NCBI GenBank assembly: GCA_963746185.1 | Contig: CAVVAE010000003.1 | Location: 24,477 to 88,476, forward strand | Length of the DNA stretch: 64,000 bases | From: CAVVAE01 sp963746185 | Lineage (GTDB): Bacteria > Actinomycetota > Actinomycetes > Propionibacteriales > Nocardioidaceae | Reading direction: 5' to 3' | Shown here: positions 45,101-55,345 of the stretch, one piece after another | Numbering within the stretch: the first letter of the stretch is position 1 | How the letters are laid out: each line of letters starts with the position of its first letter | Position numbers and translations under genes: made by a program | Notes under the pieces: model-generated | Database searches by the model: none | Told to the model about the DNA's origin: nothing | The model's input: only the letters and a program-made list of their open reading frames with translations

Positions 45101-45927
45101 TGCACGCGCTCCAGTCCCCAGGTAGGCAGCTTGGGTCCGCCCTCGAGAGGCTCGGGGGTGGGCTCCTGGATCATGCCGTCGACGGTGACACTGGCGACGT
45201 CGGGGTGACGGGTGAGCCGGTTCAGCGCTTCGCTGTCGACGGTTGCGGAGAAGCCGTTGAAGATCCAGTACGGCTGGACTTTGGTCGCATGTCCGTCTGT
45301 GCGAAGTTGCTGGAACAGCGACGCCACTGAGGATCGTTCGTCACCGGCGAAGGATCGGAGTGCGTCGACGACAAGTGTGGACTTGGCATCTTGGCCGGCA
45401 TCGGCGACGCGACGGTTCTCGGTCGCCTGCGAGAGGTCGCGGCTGTTGAGCTGCGTACGCCGCGTCAGTGCCGCGTCGAGTGCAGCCGCATCGGCGTCAG
45501 TCGCGAGCGCAGTCATATCGACCTGCTCACGAAGCCGGACGATGACCGCCACGTCGTCGCCGTCCGCTGCCTCACGAGTGACCTTGGGGGCGACGCCGGT
45601 GTCGGGCAGCAACACCGACTCGACGGCATCGTCATCTGCGTCGGTGCGGGCGGAATCGATCGACGTGACCGGAAGTCCGTCGGTGATGTCGGTGGCGCGG
45701 CCGTAGTCGGCCTTGGTCTTCGCGGCGGGACGCGAAGGCGCTGCGGTCGCCGCAGCGGTGGTGTCCGAGGTCGAGGCAGCGGCCTCGATTGCCGCTCCGA
45801 GCGAGGATGCTGGCTGTGCCGACGACGGCTGGTTGGACGCGTGCGCCGGCGAGCCGGGCAACAGCGTGACGGTGAGAAGAGCGGACGCGAGAGCAGGCAG
45901 CAAACGGCTGCCAAGGCGTGCGGACAA
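37048..45927 (-). CDS. Giant secreted subtilase with PQQ-like propeller and five repeated modules
   Basis: 2,959 residues from TTG 45927 (GGGGGGA 4-5 bases upstream). Residues 1-30 are a signal peptide ending in AHA. Residues 85-250 hold an I9-like inhibitor/prodomain. The S8 catalytic domain spans about 285-575, with Asp297 in GIMDSGVDGSHP, His339 in GFGHGTHVAGSI and Ser513 in SGTSMATPHVSG. Two carboxypeptidase-regulatory-like domains follow, then a PQQ-like beta-propeller (about 745-1120), then two more regulatory-like domains. Five roughly 370-residue units follow, each a 200-residue alpha/beta module plus flanking regulatory-like domains. No sortase or C-terminal membrane anchor is seen, so it is probably released. 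Function beyond proteolysis is unknown. Confidence 0.9.
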   Translation of the reverse strand: MSARLGSRLLPALASALLTVTLLPGSPAHASNQPSSAQPASSLGAAIEAAASTSDTTAAATAAPSRPAAKTKADYGRATDITDGLPVTSIDSARTDADDDAVESVLLPDTGVAPKVTREAADGDDVAVIVRLREQVDMTALATDADAAALDAALTRRTQLNSRDLSQATENRRVADAGQDAKSTLVVDALRSFAGDERSSVASLFQQLRTDGHATKVQPYWIFNGFSATVDSEALNRLTRHPDVASVTVDGMIQEPTPEPLEGGPKLPTWGLERVHAPQVWSEFDDRGQGTVVGIMDSGVDGSHPALAGSWRGNTGDLEKSWFVATSEDYPAPGDGFGHGTHVAGSIVGGAPGEVVGVAPKATWIAAKIFSDGGGASTSGIHRGFEWMLAPGGDPTAAPDLVSNSWGSADTYNTQYWGDVEAWRAAGIVPIFANGNDGPGPTTVGSPGSFPNSFAVGATDFNDVVAGFSSRGPVSWEGVDYTKPEIAAPGHHIYSSFPTSLGEGEYVELSGTSMATPHVSGVAALLLAANPNLTVDDVETMLTSTARQESHMGSSLPDNDYGNGIVDAYAAVTKAINSGTVSGTVTSKAGPVAGAKLVVSGTRWNTTSNDAGQFQLTVPAGNQTIRVTAPGFQTANVPVKITPGSALTRTIDLKSAKNHAVSGTVRSAPGPAGQVAGAEVSFDGSGVDPVFTGSNGKFSTSIPAGEYVVRVRATGFKPWSSTVSIPKTKMLNPTLAPLASATDNGWTQYQNNSAHSGYTSKAVAPDTLRREWSVDTGTGITFASPVIADGIVYVGTISGELQARNLDTGELMWRYDVGDQLRGSPAVSDGVVVIGGGLAGGFTALDAATGDVLWHVATPGQLAVYTQPAVVDGVVYANTGPSEVADSVYAIDLMTGEVLWSTPVAAGIFNGPAVDGGQLYVTSADEGRLVALDTSTGEVAWTLQRDDDTFYSAPTVSDGLVYVTTTSDAAWDGTFLAVNADDGTIAWQNSTHGDAQGSSPAIYGDLVISGTHANGAVVAYDRITGTVAWRHQDTGPVSSSLMTTGDGYVIGGSQIDSVLFALDAVTGKRVWVDDVDANVTSSGAYDDGTFVTGDTSGMLYAYRTTGGVTGTVTGPDGPLDATVTITDTGALTTTDPATGDYQLDHRPGSYQLQASAYGFSDESQQVTIAAGQITSADFALTPVGTGSVTGTVLDGDGNPIEGAEVVLEGTPLDPATTAANGTFSFATIAAGSYQLRVDKDAFVPYTTEVSVTAGQTTDQPVTLDRYQVAVMGDYQGRMVGVLEDLGYPADTTSYAEVTAHPDYYDVVLANGAEDRPAAGVIQPFIDATDAAGTSVIWLDQWSIGYGSILNLSDQTGDPASVVTDSTGSGRVSLIAGQEHPLTEGLTVGSRVPVLAANNEWAAFNGYSGVNLASLHTDGKGEVGSGIAYKPRSTDSVHVLLSSFAAAPWGRPDVEWLPITEQLIGNAVDYAIDADYGVVHGTVTGEGGAPAAATVTAVGTGYHTSTASDGSYKLVLDPGTYTLRFRATGAAAVERDVTVTGGETQTVDVTMTPAELGSVTGTVSDGDGEPVAGATVTIDGTTFNATTASDGTYTVSGLPAEDYTLSVAATGFLPYSQDVTIVGGQTITADVTLDTAPHVGIMGDYQNTIATVLQVRGLTTEQLTWTSTARIPDLDVVVFNDPTTPTVAQFASWQSAMDANGVSGVFGDGYFSSDGGVRLLRQFNGNPSQPRAQFDDEGEVSFSAADASHPIFDGLPANPPVLTANNYSTAIPGYTGFPVADVVSELGGSHGVGITYQPRTPSSIHLLLGGMTSDILLKASEDWTAQGRRLYANSVLFAADPALGSVSGTVSDEAGAPVSGTVSVDGTEQRTPTAADGSYTLSLPPGDYTIRYAGFGYDETTREVSIDDGGAVTSDVALTPKADDGSLSGVVTSDGQPVAGVTVRLLGAPRLATTASDGSYVLPRVEPSNYQVDVTHDGYLRDRDAVNVTAGAPTSYDVNLRVTARVGVIDDYQGKVAAWLTHWGYTPQALSWSDTAAIADLDLVIANNANNAGFDPGRAGLQAFDSAALRAGISVVWLDQFGRGSFRYLTDYTGDPTGNNEDRSDGAVTVQVEDSDHPIMAGLPSTFKLIDDGSEYSWFDGFSGDTLATVSSDVLDGGGLVGERPRGAAGVDVLLGTLSMSTYGFAGYDDVVGDAWSPQAELLLRNAVRYALDAPPAGGQVEGALTSAAGPVAGTVTVVETGRRYDVAADGDYVVGLPAGTWTLRGEATNHASSEVSVTVGVGESVSRDIALALLPAGDVSGTVTDESAAPVSGATVRVDGTAFAATTSADGSFLIEGVPAGDYRVSASATGLQTGRVPVTIVAGEAATADLELDPSVPVALVGDYLGSVRGLLATDGYTVTDYTPTELSTLREQIDEYDVVVFNRGVSSAFLGEFNATLNAAADNGVSVLFGGQWGGDAIGSLHDLRGDPASVDYDFVPSPVSYVPVSGHPIFAGFDAGEPVTIINDPEGGNQQYLTFGGYSGTTIADLHNDADGSKLGGGVGVAYTSTDSVEVLLGSLTAGTYGRPGDEWTAAAERIYLNAVSFAATATRGEINGTVTSGGDPVVGADVRITELGASDVTDEAGGYAIGVPDGTYTVTVEATGYQPSSQQVTVTDSEQVTADIALEPLARGVLSGTVVDDGGQPVEGATVIGSGVEGFRTMTDAGGHYSQSGLLDGEYTIAVAAEGYLTDESTIDYVGPETTHNVELTSIDVGVVGDVDGQVVDFLREHDVAAGKVPWSTKMDLSAYDAVVVNGSGGGTVSQAEFNSLEAATRASHTGVVWTGTWGSEGGIRLLEKFTDRVKVGSDGYGDGSVRLTEQDRRHALFAGISNPATILTEGSYYSTIESYKGPRLATQRVTLNNGGSSVGNGATFRWVTHNDVEVLLASMAVTGAVGPDMGWTTSGERLFLNAVGFAQSPR

Positions 45928-46113
45928 GGGATCCCCCCAGGGTGCGTGAAAGGTGTGCGTGCCTTGTGACGCGGCTCACAGTAGTGACCCTTAGTGAGTG
46001 TGGCAATACCCAGCGTCGGGCAACATCGTCCAGGACGCCCCATTTCTGGTCGTTCCCACCAGTGCCCAGCTCGTCGTGCCGTCACAGCGAGTTACAACGA
46101 GCGGTGCGTGAGC

Positions 46114-46659
46114 TCACGGCGTGATGCGGAACAGCTCGAGTTCGGTCTGGTAGTACCGCGTCGTCCGTCCGAGTTCTTCCATGCCGAGCCGGCGGCACAC
46201 CGCGATCGAGGGCGCGTTGTCCGGGCGAACGACCGCGAAGATCTCGTCGAGGCCGTGCTCGAAGCCCCAACTGAGAGCGCCTTTCGCCGACTCCGACGCC
46301 AACCCTTGCCCCCAGGAGTCGGGGTGGAAGTGCCAACCGACCTCGAACTCGCCGTCTCCATCGGGCAGCGGCACCAAGATGACCGTGCCGACGAGAAGGC
46401 CGTCGCTCTTACGCTCCACCGCCCAGCGACCAGCGACCGGCTCCTCGCGGTTGATCTCACCCCACCTGTCGACCAGGCCTTGCGCCTGCTCGAGTGTCTC
46501 CATCGCCTTGGGCTGTGCGCCGAGCCACCGCGCCACCTCCCAACGCGAGTAGAGGTCGAGCACTCGGTCGACGTCACTGTCACGCCAATTGCGCAACCGA
46601 CAACGGTCGGTCTCGAAGGCCACATCGCTGGGACCAGTCGCCTCGGCGTTCTCACTCAC
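46114..46659 (-). CDS. GNAT acetyltransferase (RimJ/RimL type)
   Basis: 181 residues. Typical RimJ/RimL order: FETDRCRLRNWRDSDVDRVL near the start, EVGWHFHPDSWGQGLASESA for acetyl-CoA binding, then EIFAVVRPDNAPSIAVCRRL, GMEELGRTTRYYQTELEL. It probably acetylates an amine on a protein or small molecule; the substrate is unknown. It lies 20 bases from the cyclase gene on the same strand, possibly cotranscribed. Confidence 0.88.
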   Translation of the reverse strand: MSENAEATGPSDVAFETDRCRLRNWRDSDVDRVLDLYSRWEVARWLGAQPKAMETLEQAQGLVDRWGEINREEPVAGRWAVERKSDGLLVGTVILVPLPDGDGEFEVGWHFHPDSWGQGLASESAKGALSWGFEHGLDEIFAVVRPDNAPSIAVCRRLGMEELGRTTRYYQTELELFRITP

Positions 46660-46679
46660 GCCGCGACCCTACCCACTCC

Positions 46680-47600
46680 TCAGCCACTGGGTATGGCGGC
46701 GAAGGCGCGGACCGGAAACGTCCCGAAGTTTGCGACCTTCGGCGGTACGGCGAAGAAGCGGGCACCGCGCGGCGGCACCGCCTCGAGGCCCGTGAGGTGT
46801 TCCGCGATCGGGATGCCGGCGTCGAGCAGAATCGTGTGCGCTGGCCGGGTCTGGTCGGTCATGTCGTCGATGTTGGCGGCGTCGATTCCCACCAGTGCTG
46901 CACCTTGCTCGACCAGCCAACCGGCCCCGTCCCGCGTCAGGAAGGAGGCGTCTTCGACGTACGCCGGCGTCCCGAATCGCTCGCAGTCACCCGTCTCGAG
47001 CAGCACGGCCATGCCACGTACGTCGTACGCCGCCAGGGCTTCGACTCCGATGCCTCCCGCAGGGGCGTCGCGCAGCTTCACGACGACTGCTGGTACGTCG
47101 GCGAGACTGTCGAGACTGAGTCCGGACAGGTCGACACCGCCCGCGAATCGATGATGCGGCGAATCGACGTACGTCCCCGTGTTGGCCACCATCGAGATCC
47201 GCCCGATCTCGAACGTCGTCCCCGGCGCGTAGACCTTCACTGCGGCTTCGCGCGAGAGGTGTGGGGTGATCTCCGGACCAGGCAGACCAGGCAGTGTCAC
47301 CATGCCAGCGGTGATCACGTGGCTCAAGTCGACGAGTTGGGTCGCCGAATCGCCGGCGGCCATCGCCTGCGGCTGCCTCGGGCCGCCGCGGGTTCCCTTG
47401 TGAGCCTCTTCGACCATGACGACAGAGTCGAGACGTACGTCGGTGGCAGCGATCAGTCCGAGCGCGGCGACCAAGAGCGACTCGATCTCCTGATGCGCGA
47501 CGTCAGTACCAGGGACGTCAAGGCGGAACCCCTGCACCTGGATCCCGCCACCGTTGGAGAAGGAGATGGCTGCATCCACAATCGCTCGGTGATCGGTCAT
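46680..47600 (-). CDS. Cyclase family protein with an N-terminal extra domain
   Basis: 306 residues. Residues 90-306 are a kynurenine-formamidase-like cyclase domain: LVDLSHVITAGMVTLPGLPG, then MVANTGTYVDSPHHRFAGG, and a late GIDAANIDD. The usual metal motif HxGTHxDxPxH is changed to NTGTYVDSPHH, keeping Asp and the last His but losing the first two His. Residues 1-85 (AAISFSNGGGIQVQGFRLDV, then VVMVEEAHKGTRGG) match a small stand-alone actinobacterial protein of unknown function, here fused. It is probably a metal-dependent hydrolase; the substrate is unknown. Confidence 0.78.
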   Translation of the reverse strand: MTDHRAIVDAAISFSNGGGIQVQGFRLDVPGTDVAHQEIESLLVAALGLIAATDVRLDSVVMVEEAHKGTRGGPRQPQAMAAGDSATQLVDLSHVITAGMVTLPGLPGPEITPHLSREAAVKVYAPGTTFEIGRISMVANTGTYVDSPHHRFAGGVDLSGLSLDSLADVPAVVVKLRDAPAGGIGVEALAAYDVRGMAVLLETGDCERFGTPAYVEDASFLTRDGAGWLVEQGAALVGIDAANIDDMTDQTRPAHTILLDAGIPIAEHLTGLEAVPPRGARFFAVPPKVANFGTFPVRAFAAIPSG

Positions 47601-47835
47601 GGCGCCATGATGGCGGCTGCGCCATGCACACCGTGAGAGGGAAGCCTGCCGTCAACCCGCGAATTCCCGCCCCACTTCTTCAGCCGACTGCCTCAGTGGG
47701 CTGCCTCAGAGGGTTTCGGCGGAGATGCCGTACCGAAGGGCGTCCTCGTAGCACTGGCTGCCCAATGAGCTACCAGCACACGACAGCACGCTTACCTACC
47801 GTGTTTTGTCGGCACTGCCTGTCATCGTCGTTCCT

Positions 47836-48570
47836 ATGAGCGCAACAACTTTCGTCATCGCCCTCCTGACCCTGGTAGCCGGTCTCGCCATCGGCGTGGT
47901 CATCGGTCAGCGATCAGCCACTCGCTCGCGCGATGACCTGCGCGCCGAACTTCGGATGCTCTCGGCTCAGGCCGTGACGGAGTCGAGCGACCGGGTATAC
48001 GCCATGGCCGGTTCGGGTCTACGAGCGACCGAGCAGGTCGTCAAGCCGGTGCGTGAAAGCCTTGACCGGCTCAACGACCGGATCAACACGTTGCAGAGTG
48101 AGGGTGCGTCGTGGCAGTCGCAGCTCAAGCAGCAGGTCGATTCCGTGCACCTCAGTGGCGTTGAACTGCGCCAGCAGACCCAAGCCCTGGCTGAGGCGCT
48201 GCGCCGACCGCAAGTCCGCGGCATGTGGGGCGAGATGCAGCTCCGTCGTAGCCTCGAGCTGTCCGGGTTGACGGGACGCTGCACCTTCGACGAGCAGGTC
48301 ACCCGCCAGACCGACGACGGATTGCTCCGTCCTGATGTGGTCGTCAACCTGACGGGCGGCAAGCATGTCGTCATCGACTCGAAGGTGCCGCTCGATGCCT
48401 TCCTGTCAGCCACCCACGCGACCGGTGATCAACGCGATGCCGCTCTGGTGCGGCATGCGAAACAGGTTCGCGGCCACGTCGATGCGCTGTCGTCCAAGTC
48501 GTACTGGGCGCAGTTCTCGCCAGCTCCGGAGTTCGTGGTGATGTTCATGCCCGGAGAGGCGATCTTTGCT
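47836..48570 (+). CDS. rmuC: DNA recombination protein RmuC, truncated at a contig junction
   Basis: RmuC is a membrane-anchored, coiled-coil protein with a nuclease-like domain that limits DNA inversions at repeats. From ATG 47836 there is an N-terminal helix (TFVIALLTLVAGLAIGVVIG), a coiled-coil (VRESLDRLNDRINTLQSEGA) and the start of the core domain: RGMWGEMQLRRSLELSGLTG, VVIDSKVPLDAFLSATHATG and EFVVMFMPGEAIFA. About 245 residues are present, and the rest of the family (some 120 residues) is missing. The open frame continues past 48570, but that part is antisense to a proteobacterial livF gene. The truncation is therefore due to the join, not to a mutation. Confidence 0.85.

Positions 48571-48575
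<5 letters not shown>
48565..48575. other. Chimeric junction 1: actinobacterium to proteobacterium
   Basis: RmuC coding sequence stops making sense after MPGEAIFA(Q), and on the other strand livF begins in mid-gene (its chain ends RALNSQGIT where the family goes on ILLVEQ). Both genes are cut by the same few bases. From here on, indels become frequent. Confidence 0.85.
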
Positions 48576-50044
<1,469 letters not shown>

Positions 50045-50045
<1 letters not shown>

Positions 50046-51439
50046 CAGCCGTGGCCCTCCCCGACGAGATCGGCCCGTACGGCGCGCCGCTGCTTCAGGA
50101 AGATCGACGGCATGCGCGTGGAGATCACGCCGCGCGGCTTCCAGATCATCACCAGCACCATGGCCAGCCCGAAAATCAGCATGCGGTAGTGCGTCGGCTC
50201 GAAATCGCGGCCCGAAGATCTGCTTCATCCATTCGAGCTCGCGCAGCAACTCGGTGCCGCCGATCAGGACGACGGCGGCGATGGCGACGCCGACCTGGCT
50301 GCCCATGCCGCCCAGCACGACGATGGCCAGGATCAGCGCGCTCTCCATGAACGTGAAGATCTCCGGCGTGACGAAGCCCTGGCCGCGCGGCGAAGAACGC
50401 GCCGGCAAACCCGCCGAACATGGCGCCGAGCGCGAACGCGGTGAGCTTGGTGTTGGTGGTGTTGATGCCGAGCGAGCGGCAGGCGGTCTCGTCCTCGCGC
50501 AGCGCTTCCCAGGCGCGGCCTACGGGCAGGCGGCGCAGGCGCAGCGTCACCCAGTTGGTCAGCGCGGCGAGGCCGAGGATCACGTAGAAGAGAAAGATCG
50601 TGCGGTGGACGGGGCGAACTCGAGGCCGAAGAAGGCGGCGAAGCCCTCGTCGCTGTCGTCGAACGGCAGGCCGAAGAAGCGTCGCGCGCGGCACGCCGGA
50701 AATGCCGGCATAGCCGCGGGTGAGGTCGACCCAGTTGATCAGCACGAGGCGGATGATCTCGCCGAATGCCAGCGTGACGATGGCCAGATAGTCGCCGCGC
50801 AGCCGCAGCACCGGAAAGCCGAGCAGGACGCCCCAGAAGGCCGCCAGGATGCCGGCCAGCGGCAGGCAGACCCAGAAGCCGAGGCTCGTAGTGCTGCGCC
50901 AGCAGCGCGAAGGCGTAGGCGCCGACGGCGTAGAAGGCGACGTAGCCGAGATCGAGCAGTCCGGCGAGGCCGACCACGATGTTGAGGCCCCAGCCGAGCA
51001 TGACGTAGATCAGGATCTGGATGCCGAAATTGTCGATCCACTTGATGGCGCCGGCTCGGCCCGGCGAGCGGCCAGCGACCAGGAACGGATAGAGCAGCAG
51101 AACGACGACGCCGGCGATCGATGGCGACGCGCACGTAGCGGAGCCGGCGGTCTGCGTCGCGGCGCGCGCGATCCGTCGGCGCGGCGGCGCTGCGCGAAGC
51201 CCAGCCGAAGGAGATAGAGCAGCCGCGCCAGCGAAGGCGAGCGCGCACCGCGACGGCGACATAGCCCCAGCGCGGCTGCAGCACGAGCTGGTTGGCCATG
51301 TTCTGCTCGGTGCGCAGCGCCAGGATCGGAAACGACAGGCCGAGCGCCAGCAGGGCGGTGCCCGAGCGCATCCTTCGAGCGCCGCGGCGATGGTGCCAGC
51401 GCGTCGCCGGGCGGAGCTCGGCTTGGCGTCCAGGGCCAT
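50045..51439 (-). pseudogene. livM: Branched-chain amino acid ABC permease LivM, broken
   Basis: Membrane permease of the Liv importer, about 460 codons in total. Parts in different frames include NQLVLQPRWGYVAVAV near the N-terminus, DNFGIQILIYVMLGWGLNIV, VGLAGLLDLGYVAFYAVGAY, LRLRGDYLAIVTLAFGEIIR and AWEALREDETACRSLGINTT, then KLTAFALGAMFGGFAGAFFA, all family signatures. At least six frame changes occur. The long N-terminal extension is usual for the alphaproteobacterial form. Confidence 0.78.
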
Positions 51440-51445
51440 CGGCGC

Positions 51446-52356
<911 letters not shown>

Positions 52357-52510
52357 GAAGATATTCCATGCGGCCGCCCGCCCCTGCGCTCCGAGTCGCG
52401 CGGCTCAAGCTAGCAGAGGCAGCGGGGGCGCTACAACGCAAGAGGCCTGCCGCGGCTCGGGCCATTTCGGCATGGCGAAAATGTTAGGGCAATGTCGACC
52501 GGCAGCCGGC

Positions 52511-52753
52511 CTAGAGCATGTTGTGCGTGCCGTCGCAGAACGGCCGGTCGTCCGTGCTCTTGCATCCGCACAGGTTGAAGGTGCCGGAGGCTTCCGCGAC
52601 GAAGCGGTGGGGCTGGAAGCTGGTGGTCTTGTGGGCGCCGTCGCAAAAGGGCTGCCTGGCCGAGCGGCCGCAGGAGCACCAGAAGTAGGCCCTGCCGGCC
52701 TCGAGCGTCACCTGGTAGGGGCCTTTTTGGGGGCAGACGGGCTCGTCCGACAT
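52511..52753 (-). CDS. CDGSH iron-sulfur domain protein
   Basis: 80 residues and, unusually for this part, an unbroken frame. It has two zinc-finger-like CDGSH motifs: CSCGRSARQPFCDGAH and CGCKSTDDRPFCDGTH. Each can bind a [2Fe-2S] cluster through three Cys and one His. Bacterial copies of this type are small redox or cluster-transfer proteins. It lies on the same strand as soxYZ and 154 bases before livH, and may belong to either unit or neither. Confidence 0.88.
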   Translation of the reverse strand: MSDEPVCPQKGPYQVTLEAGRAYFWCSCGRSARQPFCDGAHKTTSFQPHRFVAEASGTFNLCGCKSTDDRPFCDGTHNML

Positions 52754-52845
52754 GCGCAGACCTCGGCCAACTGTCTGACGTCGGGCAATGGCAGTGGCCG
52801 CGCTCGGCGCTCCAGCAGCCTGGCTGGGCCACGCGGTCCGTCGGC

Positions 52846-53167
52846 TCAGACGACGTTCAGCTTCTGCTTCTCGACGATCTTCACGCCGGCGTCGTCGACC
52901 CAGGTGAACTCGAATTCGCCGGGACCGGGCACCCTCATGTGGAACGCAATGTAGGGATTGGCGGAGATGCCGGGATGCAACTCGGCCGTGAAAACCTCTG
53001 CGCCGGCAAACTTTGCGCTGAACGAATTGATGATGCTGCGCGGTATCGGTCTTGCCGTCCGCTTCCTTGCGCTGGCCCGTCTCCATGACGTGCGAGATCA
53101 GCGTCTTGATCTCGATGACCTCGCCGACCTTGGCCTGTTCGGGAAGCCTGATGCGCGGCTTTGACAT
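52846..53167 (-). pseudogene. soxZ: Thiosulfate-oxidation carrier protein SoxZ, one frameshift
   Basis: SoxZ pairs with SoxY to carry sulfur intermediates in the periplasm. MSKPRIRLPEQAKVGEVIEI, KTLISHVMETGQRKEADGKT is in one frame. An extra base near 53,041 then moves the frame to RSIINSFSAKFAGAEVFTAE, LHPGISANPYIAFHMRVPGP, GEFEFTWVDDAGVKIVEKQK and LNVV. Total length is 107 codons plus one base, so the gene is otherwise whole. It follows soxY by 19 bases. Confidence 0.85.
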
Positions 53168-53186
53168 GGTCTGCCTCTCTTCGTCC

Positions 53187-53663
53187 TTAGCCGCCGCAGC
53201 CGCCGATCGTGACCTTCACGGACCGCTTGTCATGCAGGAACTTGCCGTCGCTGAGTTCGGCCAAGGCGATGACGTCCTGGGTCCTGGCAAGACGCATGCG
53301 GCTTGCCGACCGCCGCCTTGCCCGACTGGGGGGTGAAGTGGAAAGTTGCCACGCCGGGCTGCGGGTTGCCGGTCGCAGATCACATGGATGGCCTTGACGT
53401 AGTCCTTGTCGGTCATCGGACTGTCGACGTGATGGTGAACGGGACGGTATTGCCGTTCTCGGCGATCTCCGGCAGGTCCATCGTCAGCTTGCCGTCGGTC
53501 GCCTTGGCGTCGCCGAGCATCTTCTTCACGGCTTCTTCCCAGCCCTGGGCTGCGGCCTGCGCCAGGGCTGATCGCCGAACGCCAGCGCCGCGACGGTCAC
53601 GGCCGCAGCGCCGAGGACAAATTCGCGTCGATCCAGCGTCCTCATCGCTTGCTTCATTCCCAT
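53187..53663 (-). pseudogene. soxY: Sulfur covalent-binding protein SoxY, broken
   Basis: SoxY carries sulfur on a C-terminal cysteine. It starts near 53663 (ATG 53657 also possible) with a twin-arginine signal, TLDRREFVLGAAAVTVAALA. It contains WEEAVKKMLGDAKATDGKLT and LPEIAENGNTVPFTITSTV, then through further frame changes TFHFTPQSGK and a C-terminal VKVTIGGCGG, the sulfur-carrying Cys with its GGCGG arm. At least three indels are needed to join the pieces. With soxZ it forms the carrier pair of a Sox system. Confidence 0.8.
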
Positions 53664-53867
53664 AATATATGGCGCTGGCGCACATCCATTCCAGGACGCT
53701 GCGACGCATCCGTACCTGTCCCGGCATTCGAGGCCAGGGCGCCCGGCTGGGCGCATCTTACATTGCCAACGGCCCCTAACATCATAGAATGCGCCCTCGC
53801 AACACACAACGCGGCGATCATGTATCGCAGCGGGTCTGGTGTGTCGCATCACATTGGGGAGGACGAG

Positions 53868-55202
53868 ATGAGGGGCATTTCCAGGCGCGATTTCGGCAAG
53901 CTGGCGGGCGCCGCCGGCGCGGGCGCGCTGACCTCGGCGGCCTGGGGCACTTTTGCGATCGCGCAGGGTGCCGCAAAGGTGGTGATCGTGGGGGGCGGCG
54001 CCGGCGGGGCGACGGTGGCCCACTTCGTCAAGAAGGAGGCCCCCAATCTCGATGTGACGCTGATCGAGGCCAACCCGATCTACAGCTCGTCGTTTTTCTC
54101 CAACCTTTACATCGGCGGGTTCCGGACGCTGGAGTTCGCTCAATCATGGTTACGCCGGGCTTGCGCCGGCTCGGCATCAAGGTGGTGCACGATTTCGCAA
54201 CCGACGTCGATACGCGCCAAGAAGACCGTGCAAGACGCGGGGCGGCCGCACCTATGCCTACGATCGGCTGGTGCTGTCGCCGGGCATCGACATCAAGTAC
54301 GACTCGATCAAGGGCTATTCGCGCGACGTCGTCGCGCACCATGCCGCATGCCTACACCACCGACGCGACACAGAAAGCGCCTGCTCAAGCAGCAGCTGCA
54401 GAATATGCGGGACGGCGGCACGGTGGCGATGGTGATGCCCAACAATCCGTTTCGCTGCCCGCCCGGGCCCTACGAGCGCGCCTGCATGATCGCTCACTAC
54501 CTCAAGACCCGGAAGCCGAAGTCGAAGCTCGTCATCCTGGATCCCAAGCGGGCGTTCTCCAAGCAGCCGGTTTTCGTCGAGGCGTTCGACAAGTACTACA
54601 AGGGCATCATCGAGCTCAATCTCTCCACCGAGATCGACGACTTCGCGGTGGTGAGCGTCGATCCCAAGACCAAGGAGATCGTGACGAAGGCCGGCAAGAA
54701 GGTGCGTGCCGACGTCGCCAACATCATTCCGCAGCAGCGCGCGGGCGAGATCGCAGCCAAGGCTGGCATCAACGAAGGCGACTGGTGCCCGGTCAATCCT
54801 GAGAACTTCTCCTCCAAGAAGGTGCAGGACATCTATGTGCTGGGCGATGCGGCGATCGCGGCCGAGATGCCCAAGTCGGCGTTTTCGGCCAACAGCCAAG
54901 CCAAGGTGGTGGCGGCCGACATCGCTGGCGGCGCTGGCCAAGAAGGAGTAAGTTCGCGGCCCGCTATCGCAATACCTGCTGGTCGCTGCTGGCGCCCGAC
55001 GACAACGTGAAAGATCGGCGCCAACTACGCGCCGAAGGACGGCAAGCTCGATCCGTCCGGCTCGTTCGTGTCGCAGCGAGGCGAGGCGGCGGACGTGCGC
55101 AAGCAGAACTATCAGGAGAGCATCGCCTGGTACGACAACATCACTGCCGAGATGTTCGCCAAGTCAGCCACCGCTCCGGCAGGAGAAGCGAAGAAGGGCT
55201 AG
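53868..55202 (+). pseudogene. Flavocytochrome c sulfide dehydrogenase flavoprotein (SoxF/FccB), broken
   Basis: About 445 codons, start ATG 53868 after GGGAGG. A twin-arginine signal (SRRDFGKLAGAAGAGALTSA) precedes the FAD motif VVIVGGGAGGATVAHFVKKE. Later parts are DRLVLSPGIDIKYDSIKGYS, MVMPNNPFRCPPGPYERACM, IAHYLKTRKPKSKLVILDPK, a DIYVLGDAAIAAEMPKSAFS segment and the C-terminal FCSD-binding part with CWSLLAPDD. At least eight indels (for example near 54,134, 54,217, 54,231, 54,380, 54,945 and 55,010) break the frame. Divergent from soxYZ. The haem partner subunit is not seen. Confidence 0.85.
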
Positions 55203-55345
55203 TGGGCCGTGGGCAATAGCCGCCGGGCGGGTGGAGCTGGCGGTCACGGCAACTTGTAGTTTTCGCGGCGCCGCCAATCTCGCTATACTAAAAAAACAGC
55301 GATAAGACGCATAGCTTTAGCTCGTGGGCGAACGCACTGCTCGGG
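55203..55345. other. Chimeric junction 2: proteobacterium to Bacteroidota
   Basis: The sulfide dehydrogenase gene ends at 55202. After about 130 bases without a gene, a low-GC permease gene begins in mid-chain on the other strand. The exact join cannot be fixed, but base composition changes sharply between about 55,260 and 55,350. No gene is seen in this gap. Confidence 0.65.
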
